From positions 4,867,673-4,931,672 of the forward strand of contig NC_039501.1 in assembly GCF_003590095.1 (NCBI RefSeq): a DNA stretch of 64,000 bases, read 5' to 3'. Position numbers and translations under genes: made by a program. The stretch's first letter is position 1, and each line of letters begins with the position of its first letter. Source of the stretch: Trichoplusia ni (Eukaryota; Arthropoda; Insecta; Lepidoptera; Noctuidae). Positions 1-10,397 of the stretch are shown in pieces. The notes under the pieces are model-generated. The model was not told the DNA's origin and made no database searches. It saw only the letters and a list, made by a program, of their open reading frames with translations.

Positions 1-387
1 ACATTGATCCATCTAAAATAAACAAATTAATATGTATTAATGATATAAACCTACGCAATCTAAAATAGCAATCATACATTTGACGTATGGCAAATATTAC
101 GTAGACAAATTATTAACTCTTAACGAAAATAAAGGGTTATTAATATTAAGTAATTAACTGACTTTGAATTCTGATCAAAACTAGTATAATTTATTAGTAC
201 GTCATTCGGATCCTGGCAGCCATATTGGATCCGCCAAATGAGAAATAATTCCAAAATATTAAATCTGACTGATCCATTGACTGCGTGTGTAAGCAAGATG
301 GCAGAATACTCGTATAGAGGCATCTCGCTTCCACAGCAGCGAGGTTTTCTTTAAGAGACAATGATTCTCGCTTTAAAGAATTTAACT
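1..387. other. AT-rich stretch, nothing assigned
   Basis: I see no coding pattern, repeat family or RNA motif here. Open frames are short and of low complexity. The right edge abuts an S5 SINE. Confidence 0.4.
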
Positions 388-699
388 ATCATTGGTCTAG
401 CCTTTTCCCAACTATTTTAGGGTCGGCTTCCTGTCCAAATGAATTCAGCTAAGTAGGTACTGTATCTGAGCTGCTCAACGCAGTTACTTGAGCAACACGG
501 TACCCCTTGGTTAGACTGGTTGTCAGTCTTTCAAGCTTCTGACTACCTGCAACGACTGTCAAAGATGTATGAATAACAGCCGGAAACCACGGTTTAAAAT
601 GCCTTCCGAAACACGGAGGAACTCGTTATGACAGAGATGGTCACCCATCTACGGACTACCTTAACCTGTGATCGACTAACGCAGTTATAGCTTAGCCAC
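388..699 (-). repeat. S5 SINE (5S rRNA-derived), near full length
   Basis: Read on the minus strand, the element starts at its head (gtggctaagctataac) and runs through a segment containing gatcacaggttaag and tagatgggtgaccatc, then ends in a short GAT-rich tail beside aaggctagacc. The head matches the internal-promoter half of 5S rRNA (see the 36623 copy). The body (ggtagtcagaagcttgaaag, gttgaggaggtcagata equivalents) is shared by ten copies in this window. This copy has point changes and small indels and no clear target-site duplication. Confidence 0.8.
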
Positions 700-1452
700 T
701 TAGAATTTAATCCTTGTGTCACATTTCACGCGACAGGACGCAAAGACTCAGAACAAGTGATCTACTATCTCACAAATTCTGTTCCAAATCATAATCGCCA
801 TACGTCGTACTGTTAGTTTGACGTGCTCACCTATACCCAGCGTTGCCAGTTTTTTGAACAGGGACTTAGGTACTTTTTGAGTGAAATCGCGGGCTTTATA
901 ATGAAAGGTTTTCAAATATGGCGAACAAAACATAAGCAAACAAGTGTAACTTAACTCCTCGAAAAGTTGATTGAGCTTTTGTTAAATTTGTACTTGGTGT
1001 GAATCCGCCCCGGGCGACGGTGAACCGCGCTACGCCACTGGTTTCATACAATAGTCTGTGTGAATCCTGCGAAAGGCGTATGGTCAAGTTCTCTCCGAAA
1101 AGGGGGACTCGGAAATCGGGGCGTCCCGCGAAAACCGGGGGGACGTCTGGCAACGCTGCTTATTATCATGCCTATTATTACCACTACACTATCCATGCAG
1201 TCAACTTTCTCGTAGAGTCTGTCATTCTCCAGGGATATGAGTAAGAGATATCCATACAACACGTTAATTGAAACTCAATGTGTAACAATTATACGAATTA
1301 ACAGAACTGTCATCATGTTCCAAGACTGTTATTAATTAGATTTATGTTACTGTGACGTGTACCTTGCTGTGACGTCAGACGGTATTCTGATGGCCTGACA
1401 ATGGTGTGGTAAAGGAGGTTTAAGGCTTTGACGAATTAAAACTTCTTGGTAA
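700..1452. other. Unassigned stretch with a GC-rich patch at about 996-1160
   Basis: Mostly AT-rich. The patch at 996-1160 is clearly GC-richer and contains several CCGG/CGCG-containing blocks, and frames are open on both strands across it. I recognise no protein in it. It may be a fragment of a GC-rich transposon or a decayed CpG-rich segment. Confidence 0.35.
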
Positions 1453-1675
1453 CTGACCGCACAGATAGCCGAGAGGTTGAGGTCACCACGCAAAACCCAC
1501 TGAGCACGACGTGTCGCGGGTTCGATCCCCGCGTAAGACAAGCATTTGTGTGTGATCCACTAATGCTTGTTCTGAGTCTGTGTGTTTTTGTGCACGTGAT
1601 TTGTATGTTTGTGAAACCTCCCGCGACACAAGGATTAACTTTCATAGTGCGGGAGTCGTATTCTTTAAAATATAA
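1453..1675 (+). repeat. T1 SINE (tRNA-derived), full length
   Basis: The 5' part is tRNA-like: an A-box-like stretch (gatagccgagaggttgag) and a perfect T-arm with B box (cgcgggttcgatccccgcg, about 1514-1532). The tRNA-unrelated body contains acaagcatttgtgtgtgatc, tgttctgagtctgtgtg and cctcccgcgacacaaggatt. This is the reference copy for about fifteen T1 fragments in the window. A Pol III transcript from the internal promoter is expected for an active copy, and this one keeps a good B box. Confidence 0.85.
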
Positions 1676-1754
1676 ATATACATAATGCGCGTCCCCTTTA
1701 CTAGGAATTTATATCAAGGATTTATACTAAGAATTTATATTACTAGGAATCTTT

Positions 1755-1915
1755 ATCAATCTCAGGGGTTTTTACAAACATTCAAGTCACATGAACAAGA
1801 CACCTAGACTCAGAACAAGAATTTTTCAATCACAAAAATGCTTGCCAAAGGCAGGGATCGAACTCTCGACACGACGCGAGTTTTGGCGTGGTTTTCTCCA
1901 ACCTCTCGCGTATCC
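1755..1915 (-). repeat. T1 SINE, inverted copy
   Basis: Minus-strand copy facing the 1453-1675 element. It shows the reverse complements of the B box (ggatcgaactctcgac), the gcttgtcc-type junction, cagaacaag and caaacattcaagtcacatg. With its neighbour it forms a head-to-head SINE pair about 80 bp apart. Confidence 0.8.
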
Positions 1916-2041
1916 AAGCAATAAACCGTGTTTGAGGGCCAAAAGTTACATTAAAACTGTACCAGTGAACGCGCCGATGTGAATCTAATTAGCCACATCA
2001 TGTTACGTCACAGAAGATTTAATTAATCAACGGATTTCCGG

Positions 2042-2285
2042 ATGACGTCACTAGGCATCCAAAGTTTTGAGTATGCCTTTGATTTAATTAACTGTTTTGG
2101 GTGTTTCACGTAACGTCACTCAGTTTTGAGTTCGAGTCAATTATGAAGGGGTTTCTTGGATGTGTGATGTAACTTCATTTAATTCTTAGTTGCTGTTCAA
2201 TCTATGGTGCTTCTTGGCAGAATGTTAATACGTCACTTAATTTCATGTCGCCGTTATGAAATGTGGGACTTTTCGTAATGAGTAG
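2042..2285. repeat. Decayed tandem array, about 60-bp unit
   Basis: Four related units start near 2042, 2109, 2170 and 2231. Each opens with an ACGTCAC-like motif (tgacgtcacta, taacgtcactca, taacttcattta, tacgtcacttaa), continues with agttttgag or ttagttgc-like text, and where complete ends in gtgcttcttgg or similar. Divergence is high. ACGTCA is a CREB/ATF-type core, but no function is shown. Confidence 0.5.
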
Positions 2286-2319
2286 TATACGTCCTCTGTT
2301 ATTGTATGGTGCGAGGTGT

Positions 2320-2427
2320 AAGGGGTATCGTGTTGTCCAGGTAACTGGGCTGAGGAGGTCAGATAGGCAGTCGCTCCTTGTAAAACACTGGTACTTAGCT
2401 GAATCCGGTTAGACTGGAAGCTGACCG
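2320..2427 (+). repeat. S5 SINE, 3' body fragment
   Basis: Matches the S5 body (gtgttgtccaggtaactggg, ggcagtcgctccttgtaaaa, tagactggaagctgacc). The 5S-like head and the GATGAT tail are both missing. Confidence 0.8.
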
Positions 2428-2494
2428 CTGAGAGCTGGGCAATGATGAATGTAGCGACGTATAAATATTGAGAAACCTTTAATATTTTTGTAAT

Positions 2495-2712
2495 TATTCC
2501 ACAACTTTCACACAGACCCAAACTAAGCAAAGCTTATATTATGAGCACTAGAGCATTAAATTACTGATAAACATAGTTACGTATCATAGATCAACTTACT
2601 CTCAAATACAGATGGTTGTGCTCATCACACAAACATTTGTGCTGGGTGGGAATAGAACCTGCATCCTCCAGTTTAGCAGTCAGGGTTACTAACTACTAGA
2701 CCAAAAGGCCAG
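2495..2712 (-). repeat. T3 SINE (tRNA-derived), near full length
   Basis: Read on the minus strand it begins ggccttttggtctagtagtt (A-box-like, Asp/Glu/Gly-tRNA-like) followed by a degenerate B box (caggttctattcccacc) and a body ending in aagctttgcttagtttgg and agttgtggaat. The same head and body recur at 24648 and 52248 on the plus strand. Confidence 0.75.
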
Positions 2713-3973
2713 CCATATGTTTTAAGGCACCTTATGGTTATTAAAAAAAGTAAATGTTGTTTTAATTAAAAATATATACAAAGCCCGATTATAGGTGATC
2801 CGTTAGTTTGGCCTAGTTCGAAGTAAATAGTTCTAAAAGTTAGTTTAGTTTCTAGGACAAAAGCTCGGGGATTTAAATGTCACATTTTCACAATCGCATC
2901 TGCCCCTAAAACTAAATTGTTCATCAATAAATATACACTGACTTTTTTAACAATTATTGTCGTTATTGATTTAAAATATAATGCACTAGCTTCACGTTGC
3001 TATTCGCAAATAAAACTAGACTTACTTGTTATTCCACAATATCATCTAATTCCAAACGAAATTTCATGAAAATTATCCCAGCCGTTCGAGAATACATGAC
3101 TAACAACCATCATTCACATTTATAATATTAGCAGCCGCCGTTTTAAAATAAAACAATTTTCAGTAAACGAAACCCGCGGGCATTACTAGTCAAGAATTAC
3201 TTAACAATACAACTGTGTAAACACATTTACAGCACGAGAAACTCATGAGCAAAGCACTTTCAACTTTAAAGCAATGTGCAGAGGGTATTTTTCCCTTTCC
3301 AACCGACGTTTAATTCTCTTCCAATAATTGTCCGCCATTTTTATTTTTTTTCTGAGAAAATTATTTAGCTTGGAGGCATACTTTAGTACTTGACACTTCC
3401 TTGTCTGAATAGTATACTTATTTAAAAACAAAATGGCGCCCAGAAACGATTTTTAAGAGGTAATGACTAGGCGGGTTGAAACGTTTTTGAAACGTAAATG
3501 AGGTTTCCTTATTACGAACCTTATAAAGGTTTTATAATTTTTGCTATTTATTTTTGCAATTTGCACGTACGAGATTTTTGGTACTTAAAAGTAAGTATGT
3601 GTGAGGTAACATGCTTTTAGTAGCAGGAAATATTTTTATTCTAGACACTCTTCTTTCATTGATAGTAGACAAATAAACAGTTATTTATAAACAAACACTT
3701 TAGTTTCTTAGTTACGTTCTTAATAATGTATCTTTGTCTATACATGTCATGCAACAATAATAGCTACAAAGCAAAAACATCATTATTAAAAGACGACATT
3801 TAACCATTCAGTCTTTGAAAATTTTAACAATGTTCTAAAAACACGGTCACCCGTGCAAACTCTAACCACGCACTTTTCTGAAGTACAACATCAAACTAAG
3901 TGTTATTTTTTTAAAAAAATGATGTAACTGCATGGTCACCCATTCAAAATCAACCTTCAGCGTGCGTATCTTA
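2713..3973. other. Unassigned; holds one short minus-strand frame at 3243-3431
   Basis: AT-rich with no repeat family recognised. A 62-codon minus-strand frame (3243-3431) contains an internal ATG in a good insect context (aaaatggcggac) followed by a basic stretch (YWKRIKRRLEREKY). It looks more protein-like than its neighbours but has no recognised family, so I do not call a gene. Confidence 0.3.
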
Positions 3974-4633
3974 ATGGATTAGTAGTCGATTCACCCGAAT
4001 CGACTCGACAACTTTTAGTTTTGAATAATTTTAAGGGCAGATTCGCCCGAGACTAATTTACCACCAGGTGAATCCGGTAGGTACAATCAAATTCTGTCAC
4101 ATATTTCGACTAAGTTATAGAGTTGGTGAAGTTAGGCCTTGTAGAGTTAGGGCGTGTATTGTTAGAAGCTTGGCTCTACATGAGATCTGATAACTTTTTG
4201 CGAGTCTTATGGGCTCGTCTTAGCAACATTTTACATGAAAATGTTTTTGGTGGGATGCACTAGTCGCCCAAATACTTTTTCAGTACTACCTTTTTTTATC
4301 TATATTTCTATACTAATATATAAAGCTGATGAGTTTGTTTGTTTGTTTGTTTGAACGCGCTAATCTCAGGAACTACTGGTCCAAATTGAAAAATATTTTT
4401 GTTTTGAATAGACCATTTATCGAGGAAAGCTTTAGGTTTTATAAACCATCACGCTGCGACTAATAGGAGCGATGATACAATGGAAAATGTGGCAAAAACG
4501 GGGAAAAATATTCAACTTCGAGGGCTTCCGTTCAAAAATTCCTAACTTATATCTTCAAACCACGCGGGCGAAGTCGCGGGCAACAGCTAGTCAGATATAA
4601 AGTAGTATTCGATCGAATCGACTACTAATCCAT
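3974..4633. mobile_element. Element bounded by 19-bp inverted repeats, with a nested Helitron
   Basis: The 19 bases at 3974-3992 (atggattagtagtcgattc) recur exactly inverted at 4615-4633. Both inner ends extend into short self-complementary text (gtcgattcacccgaatcgac on the left, attcgatcgaat on the right). The HelA copy at 4307-4590 lies inside. Without it the host element is about 376 bp, a MITE-like size. No target-site duplication was seen. Confidence 0.5.
4307..4590 (+). mobile_element. HelA, short non-autonomous Helitron-like element, full length
   Basis: Starts with TC (tctatactaatatataaag) and ends with CTAG (gggcaacagctag) followed by T, as expected of Helitrons (5' TC, 3' CTRR, insertion at A|T), although the 5' flank here is T. 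A hairpin-capable cgcg...cgcg pair lies just before the end. The interior has (gttt)n, gcgctaatctcaggaactac and gactaataggagcg. It is 284 bp with no Rep/helicase coding. Confidence 0.8.
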
Positions 4634-4765
4634 CTTAAACTAACATTAACGAAAAAACTCGAAAGACACACTTTCTTATATCTTTAACCCCACTAAAGAC
4701 ACACTCATATTTATAATCGAACTTTTTGCATATTCCTGTCAGACTTATCTTTTTTTCTTTTGCAG

Positions 4766-4813
4766 GTACTATCTATAAATAAGGCTGTTGAGTGGGTGCC
4801 TACCGGAGTAAAG
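4766..4813 (+). CDS. Candidate 48-nt internal exon (unproven)
   Basis: A strong acceptor (tttttttcttttgcag) precedes 48 nt that are open in only one frame (VLSINKAVEWVPTGVK) and are followed by an AAG|gtgagg donor. Start and end phases are both 0. It is compatible in phase and strand with the candidate exons at 49355 and 52816. I do not recognise the peptide. The frame also stays open past the donor to a stop near 4850, so a short terminal exon is an alternative. Chance occurrence remains quite possible. Confidence 0.22.
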
Positions 4814-7000
4814 GTGAGGCAACCCTTCCGCCTATTCCGATAACCCTTGCCTATTATAAAGGTGTTTGTCCTGTGTCGAGTTTTTTAAGGAATTTCGGTG
4901 ATAGGAGTATGAATTTGAGGTTCTTGAAGGTTAGATATATTTTTGAGGCAGGAAATAAGAAATGTTATTGAAACGGACGGTAACTTAGGTGGTATTATTT
5001 TGATGTAAAGTTGGTATTTTGTAAAAAAAAGATTGAGTTTATTAGATTTTTTAAATATTAGACTTTTTTTATTACATGTTAGTTTATCTGTTGGAAAGGT
5101 TTTTGGAAAATCGTTGTAAATAGTCATATGTATGTATGGCTTATCTTTTATATTGAAATTTTTGAGTTGCAATGCTACTAAGCATACACTCCGAAAAGGC
5201 TTAACCGACTTCCAAAAATCATAAATGCATATTTAGTTGGTCCGAGAATCGGCTATTTTCTTTTTTTAAACCCATAAAGGACATGCTTTATTATTACGCA
5301 AATGTTTTTCTACGTCATGAATTCCTTGACACAATTATATGGCAAAACAAAGTTCGCGGTTTCAGCCAGTGCTTTTTAAAAAAATCTTGTGTTTTACGAT
5401 TCCGTAGAAAACGTTAGCTAAATACTACACAATATAAATCTAACTTAATTTTATCCACTAAGCTACTGTGAACAACCCTTTACCAGCCTTGCAAAACTAG
5501 AGTAGATAGTTATTTGTTTTTAACGATGTCCGTACTTTTGTTTTGTTTTCTCATAAATATAGAGATTATGAACGTTTATGTTTTAAGTAAACAAATCGTT
5601 TAACCCGAAAGGTCGATACTTCTAACCACTCAAACTACTGGAGCGATTTCGATAAAATTTAGCGTAGAGATTGTTACTTTTTATGGGAATTTTAGGTTTT
5701 TTTATAATTTTTCGTAGATAAAGCTGTGGCCTTTTAAAGAACCCAATTATTGTCTATGTTAATTAATTTGACTAATGGCGGCATTTTGTGACCCGATTTT
5801 TAATATTTTAATTGTATAACTTCCATTGAATGCTTTTTTTCACATTTTAAGATAAAATAAACTAATATAGAATACCTCCCGAAAATCATCGGAATAAAAC
5901 CAGCACTCCAGATAATATTTCACGAGTGGTAAACCACTTCGCCACTTAAACGACACCAGATTTTACATAAACCATACGAAAAAAGAACAAGCTCAAAAAC
6001 GACTCAACAAATTTTCATGAAATACTCTAAAGTAGTACTCTGATAAAAGCCACACTAAGTAGTCGTTATGTCTTTATCATAACGCTTGGCAGTGACAAAG
6101 ACAACATGACAGCGTGTTGTGACTTTATCAAAGTGAGGTTCTTGAACGCTGGCGTTAAATTACTTAAAAGGCTAGCAAAACAAGCTACTAATTTACCTAG
6201 AATTAATCTAATTTCCCGTAGAATTTCCCGGTAAACGCCAGTATTATCATAGTGAATACCGTTTTTGCGAAGTGAAACGTTCTTTGTAAGCTAAAATCTA
6301 ATCTCTGTGTAATTTATTTTCGTACTAAACTATTCTGAAACATTTCCGTGCATGCCTTATCTGCAGGTAAACTTGTGACTTGGAGCCGCTAAAATTGTGT
6401 TTTTGCTGAATCGTATTATATATATTTATTTTTATTTAATGTTTAAAAGGTTAACATTTTCTACGAAACTGTTACTGAAGTGTTTGAAAATTTTGTTCAT
6501 TACATGTACACAAAACAATAGTTTTGCTTTGTCATTGTATTCTTAAACCTTTTTGCAGGCAGTGGTTGTAGAATTGAATGTTTTTTAAGAGAATATTATT
6601 CTTTCAGTACTTACTTGATGAGACAAGATACAAGTTAGCAGAAAGAAGAGGAGCTATTTTCATAATATTAGGTTTTATTTTTGTCATTCATAATATATGA
6701 TTATATGAAAGCAACATTTTAGCTCCCTCGCGTACGAGATCACAAATGATATACGTGCGAGTCCAGTGCGAGTTATAATTCCCAAGTTGCTCGTATTCTT
6801 ACACTTTCGTAAGTTTACGAGCTAAAGTGCAGTGTGGCGTGAATTGTAGGGGAAACGAAGGTTTTGTAGGCACCAGAGAATAAGGCTTTATGAAAGTCTT
6901 GAGAAAGGTGCTCGAAATATTGGTTGGAAGGAAGATATTTTTTGGATTGTGAGCTAAAGATGTGTTTTAAGATATATTATGAACGAAATTAGTCCTTATT
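4814..7000. other. Unassigned AT-rich stretch
   Basis: No repeat family is well supported. A short cttaaccgacttccaaaaa motif at about 5203-5221 resembles the end motif of the repeat at 45153. A pyrimidine-rich acceptor-like site (cctttttgcag) ends at 6558. Open frames are AT-driven and of low complexity. Confidence 0.35.
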
Positions 7001-7155
7001 TGGAATGTAGAGTCGTTAGGCCAAACCCTTGTACGTGATGTGTCGCGGGTTCAATGCCCGCGTAGGATGATATTGTGTGATCCATAAATATTTGTTCTGA
7101 GTCTACGCGTATTGTCGTGTAACTTGAATGTTCGTGAAACCCGCAATGTAAGGAT
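7001..7155 (+). repeat. T1 SINE copy
   Basis: The B-box region (gtcgcgggttcaatgcccgc), the gtgtgatcca body and gttctgagtctacgcg are clear. The A-box region is decayed (gtagagtcgttaggcc) and the end is shortened after gtgaaacccgca. Confidence 0.75.
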
Positions 7156-7275
7156 ATGATTCTGTTTTGTAGCTTTGTTTCTTGCTGCGGGATTTGTTTA
7201 AAAAAACTGATCCAATCCAAAGATCCAAATATCGCGTTACCATGTCTGAGTCTGGATGAGGCTAGCATAGGACCG

Positions 7276-7350
7276 TAGAAATTGGCACGAGAAAGGGGAG
7301 GCCTATGTCCAGCAGTGGGAGTATAAAAGCTGTGGACGATGATGATGTAG
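7276..7350 (+). repeat. RTE-type LINE 3' terminal fragment
   Basis: gaggcctatgtccagcag, read in frame, gives EAYVQQW, the last coding residues common to lepidopteran RTE-type LINEs. A (gat)n-like tail (gacgatgatgatg) follows within 35 bp. It is a 5'-truncated scrap. Confidence 0.65.
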
Positions 7351-7760
7351 CCAATATTCAGTAGTCAATAAATGAAGAAATCGATAAAAAAATCAAGGTT
7401 AATTATTTAAAATCAGATCAAATTGATTATCACACCGGGATTCGATCCAATGCAAATATTTCCTCGAAACACAAAGCAATGCATGAATAAAATATGTTAA
7501 CAAGTCCTTGTTTCCCATTCCCATATTATGTCAGCCACTGTTAATCGAAAGCAAATGGGAATCCCATCAATCATGCACGTATAACTGAGTTCTCATAACA
7601 ACAGAGTCGTTTGAGTATTTTTATGTGTAGTACTTTTTTGTATGGCTTTTTCGATGGCTATGATAAAGCTGTTTGTGTATGGATTTCATGGAAAAGGTCT
7701 TTGGTATTGTTTATTTGATAGCTTCGAGGACTTTATCATAATTATCGTCATTTGCTTATT

Positions 7761-8002
7761 TCATCCGATTAGCCTTTTCCTAAGTATGTTGGGGTCGGCT
7801 TCCAGTCTAACCGGATTAAGCTAAGTACTAGTGTTTTACAAGAATCGACTGCCTATCTGACCTCCTCAACCCAGTTACCTGGGCAACATGATACCCCTTG
7901 GTTGGAGTGGATGTCAGACTTTTCAATCTTCTGACTACCTGTTACGACTGTCAAAGATGTAGAAATAACAGCCGGGACCCATCTACGAAGTAACCGCGTC
8001 AA
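7761..8002 (-). repeat. S5 SINE, head mostly deleted
   Basis: Minus-strand copy. The body from gattagccttttcctaagta to cagccgggaccca is well kept, but the stretch between gggaccca and the 5S-like motif is deleted, leaving catctacgaagtaaccgcg. Confidence 0.8.
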
Positions 8003-8014
8003 TGAAATTTAATG

Positions 8015-8095
8015 AAGCTACGGTTTACTCACGCGTATTTATCGGAATAGCTAAAATAGTTTCGGACTCCGCCGTAGTTCTTAATCAGTTGTTAT
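8015..8095 (+). repeat. MITE-H fragment
   Basis: Contains ctacggtttactcacgcgta and ttatcgg followed by a tagtttcggactccgcc-like stretch, matching the left half of the MITE-H family (reference copy 29852-30042). It directly follows an S5 SINE. Confidence 0.65.
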
Positions 8096-8254
8096 AATTA
8101 AATCTTCAACGAATTAAATTATTACAAATTGAATTAACAGCAAGTCTGGCTAGTTCGAATTGGACTTCTGAAATTTCTAGTATGGTGAAAACTGATAATC
8201 TATTTTTAAACGACTATCGCGCTACGGATTTTTTATCCTTATATCTCTGTGTTT

Positions 8255-8400
8255 TCACAAAGATTAAAGGCACATGCACAAAAGCATTCAAACTGGCACA
8301 TGCACAAGCATACGTGCATTACAAAACTTGCTTGTCCTACGCGGGGATCGAACTCGCGAATCGTGTGACACCGACTATCTGGTTGCTAAACGTTTATCTG
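8255..8400 (-). repeat. T1 SINE, inverted copy
   Basis: Shows the reverse-complement B box (ggggatcgaactcgcga) and cttgtcctacg junction with tgcacaagcatacgtgc on its 3' side. A 141-codon plus-strand frame (8182-8607) overlaps it and is an accident of the SINE sequence, not a gene. Confidence 0.75.
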
Positions 8401-9489
8401 TGCCCTTATAATTGTCGGCTAAAACATCACTTATTAATTCAAAAATACCTCCATTTAAATCATTCACAAAGTAAAATTCATCCTTTCTACATACTTCAAC
8501 TTTGTGATCAAACGACTTTCCACCTTATCATCATTCACGTCTTCGCATATAACCTTAACAGCTCTCTTCCTGTCTTCAAACCTTTAATAAAGTCATTTTT
8601 CCCATAAATTGCACTGGACTAACATCGTACCGCATATTACATTGTAGTGACGAATGGTATTTTTATGAACTCCTTTGCATATTATGAGCAATATTAGGTG
8701 ACGTTGGAATGGTAAATGTGACGTCATAAGATGTGGTATACTTAGATGTGAGAAGGTGTTAAATACCAAGACTTGGAGAGAAAAAAAAGGAGTTTATTCC
8801 CTTCTTAAAACTATGACGTTACGTTCTATTGTCAATTCTAAATTATGTCTGTTTTTGAAGACGAAAAAAGTGTGTGATGATAATTTCTTAAGTATTTGTG
8901 ACTAATACTAACGTTCGATTGTTCCGATCCCTAATTAGAAAGGTTCCACACATGTTTTGCTACTCATCCAAGATGAAACAGCAATCCTTCGAATACTAGG
9001 TGTTTATTTACTTAAATTTTTTATTCAGGAAAAAATATAGACCCCATAAAATATTTTTTCGGATTCCACTACTTTTAAAATTCAGTACCTACATGGACAA
9101 AAATAGGAGTCGCATACCCTAATATTAAAATCATTTATTTATTATTTCTATTTTCGTAGAAAAATAACAATTTTCTTATGTCATCTTATATCACTTATTC
9201 TAGATCTTTCTCCGTGATCTATCGGCTGTCGCAAGAATGTGTGTCAATTGTCTCGTTACGTCAAATTATGAGGGAAAACTCGTGTAGCGAAAGTAGTTTC
9301 TGGACAAAATTCTATTAAGGACAAATAGAATAAAACAATTGATGTAATGGAAAAGGGTGTCTGACTGAAATGTCTCGAGTATTCTGACAGATTGTTGTGC
9401 TGGCTTTGTTGTTTTTCGCATGGATTTTTATGTACGACGGTGCAGGTTTCAACCCGACGTATGAAGGATTGCAACGCCTTTTTTTATTG
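8401..9489. other. Unassigned stretch
   Basis: Low-complexity AT-rich DNA. I saw no repeat family or gene feature, only scattered CRE-like gacgtca cores near 8720. Confidence 0.35.
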
Positions 9490-9793
9490 GGACTAGCCCG
9501 CCACACAAGCCCGTCATTGCAACTTCTGCAAGCCAGGATCTACAATGAAACCAACGAAAACCACCAAAACACTTAAGTTCGGTGTGTCCCAGGGGGAACA
9601 ATTAACTTCCTTGGAACCCGCAACGAAATTAATCAGAAATAGTAAAAAGGTAGCCTTGCCATCCACCGACACAAAAACACAGATGCCATAGCACGGCGGT
9701 TCAGGTTTAGTCAGTAAGAGTCTGACACTACCCATTTTCTCCCCCGAGAGAGTGGGTGTCCATGAGAATGCCCCCGCCTTAACAAAAAAAAAA
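9490..9793 (+). mobile_element. Short R1-like LINE derivative: X module plus 3' UTR and poly(A)
   Basis: Positions 9490-9650 (X module) carry an open frame at 9545-9691 encoding 48 residues (starting MKPTKTTKTLKFGVSQ). The same protein text is readable in the minus-strand copy at 52936-53073. The frame runs straight into a 3' UTR shared with the R1-clade copy at 37981 (cggcggttcaggtttagtca, agagtctgacactaccca, ggtgtccatgag), ending in poly(A) at about 9783. This looks like a 5'-plus-3' deletion derivative of an R1-type LINE. Only the frame and the 3' UTR match are seen directly; the parent's identity is inference. Confidence 0.55.
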
Positions 9794-9872
9794 AGGTTTG
9801 ATCCTGACGCAGAAAAATATCTAAGTGGCTTTTCAAAGTTAAATCTACTTTCTTAGTATTGTAAGCCACCAT

Positions 9873-9962
9873 TGACAAACGGTGAAGGAAATAAGGAAAC
9901 TTGGATGCCCTGCACGGAAAGAGGCCTGTGCCCAGATGTGGGACTCATATAGGCTAATAGAT
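9873..9962 (+). repeat. RTE-type LINE 3' terminal fragment
   Basis: Contains ggtgaaggaaataaggaaac, tggatgccctgcacgg and aggcctgtgcccagatgtgg, a common lepidopteran RTE-type 3' end (compare EAYVQQW at 7276). Only the last about 90 bp are present. Confidence 0.65.
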
Positions 9963-9985
9963 AGGATATTAGTATCTTATCTCAT

Positions 9986-10087
9986 CATTCCCCTGCCCTT
10001 ATTCCAATTATTTTATTTGGGGTCGGTGCAACATGTCATCTTCTTCCATACCTTTCTATCGACCATCATCTCACAAGAAACTAATCT
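9986..10087 (-). repeat. RTE-type LINE, extreme 3' end
   Basis: Nearly identical to the 3' end of the LINE copy at 41833-42310 (ccctgcccttattccaatta, ggggtcggtgcaacatgtca, cttcttccatacctt). On the minus strand the coding text is the end of the CCTDPK-type C-terminus followed by the 3' UTR. Strongly 5'-truncated. Confidence 0.75.
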
Positions 10088-10212
10088 ATCTTAAATTATT
10101 TACAATATTTTTTTACTGTATTATACGATGACAAAAACCTTCCGTTTCACTCCCCATCCGTATAAACAACAGTAAGTAGCTGTCACCAACGTAAATCGTA
10201 TTGATTAAACGC

Positions 10213-10330
10213 ATAAAATTAAATCGAGAGCTCGATAACTCGATTGTATTTCGACTTGTTAATCGATTGAAAGCTGACTGTCATTTCCACTCGATACCGA
10301 ATCCTCGCTGTCACTCGATCGGATTGTATT
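10213..10330. promoter_or_regulatory. Cluster of TCGA(T) motifs
   Basis: The tetramer TCGA appears at least six times in under 120 bp (atcgagagctcgataactcg, ttaatcgattgaaag, cactcgatacc, cactcgatcgg), several as TCGAT. Clustered palindromic cores can be protein-binding sites (for example DREF/BEAF-type) but full TATCGATA is absent, so function is only suggested. Confidence 0.25.
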
Positions 10331-10397
10331 GTCAATTTAGATTTTTAGAACGATACTGTATATTCTAAATGGTGTTTTTTTTTTCTATTCCGTTTTT

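Noticed and set aside
1514..1532. Perfect T-arm suggesting a real tRNA gene
   Set aside because: The same text recurs in about fifteen diverged copies with a common non-tRNA body, and the acceptor stem does not pair. It is a SINE.
4320..4355. (gttt)n run as a free microsatellite
   Set aside because: It is a fixed internal part of the HelA element and recurs in every full copy.
8182..8607. 141-codon plus-strand frame, among the longest in the window
   Set aside because: It runs across an inverted T1 SINE (reverse-complement B box at about 8340-8360) and the rest is low-complexity; no domain is visible.
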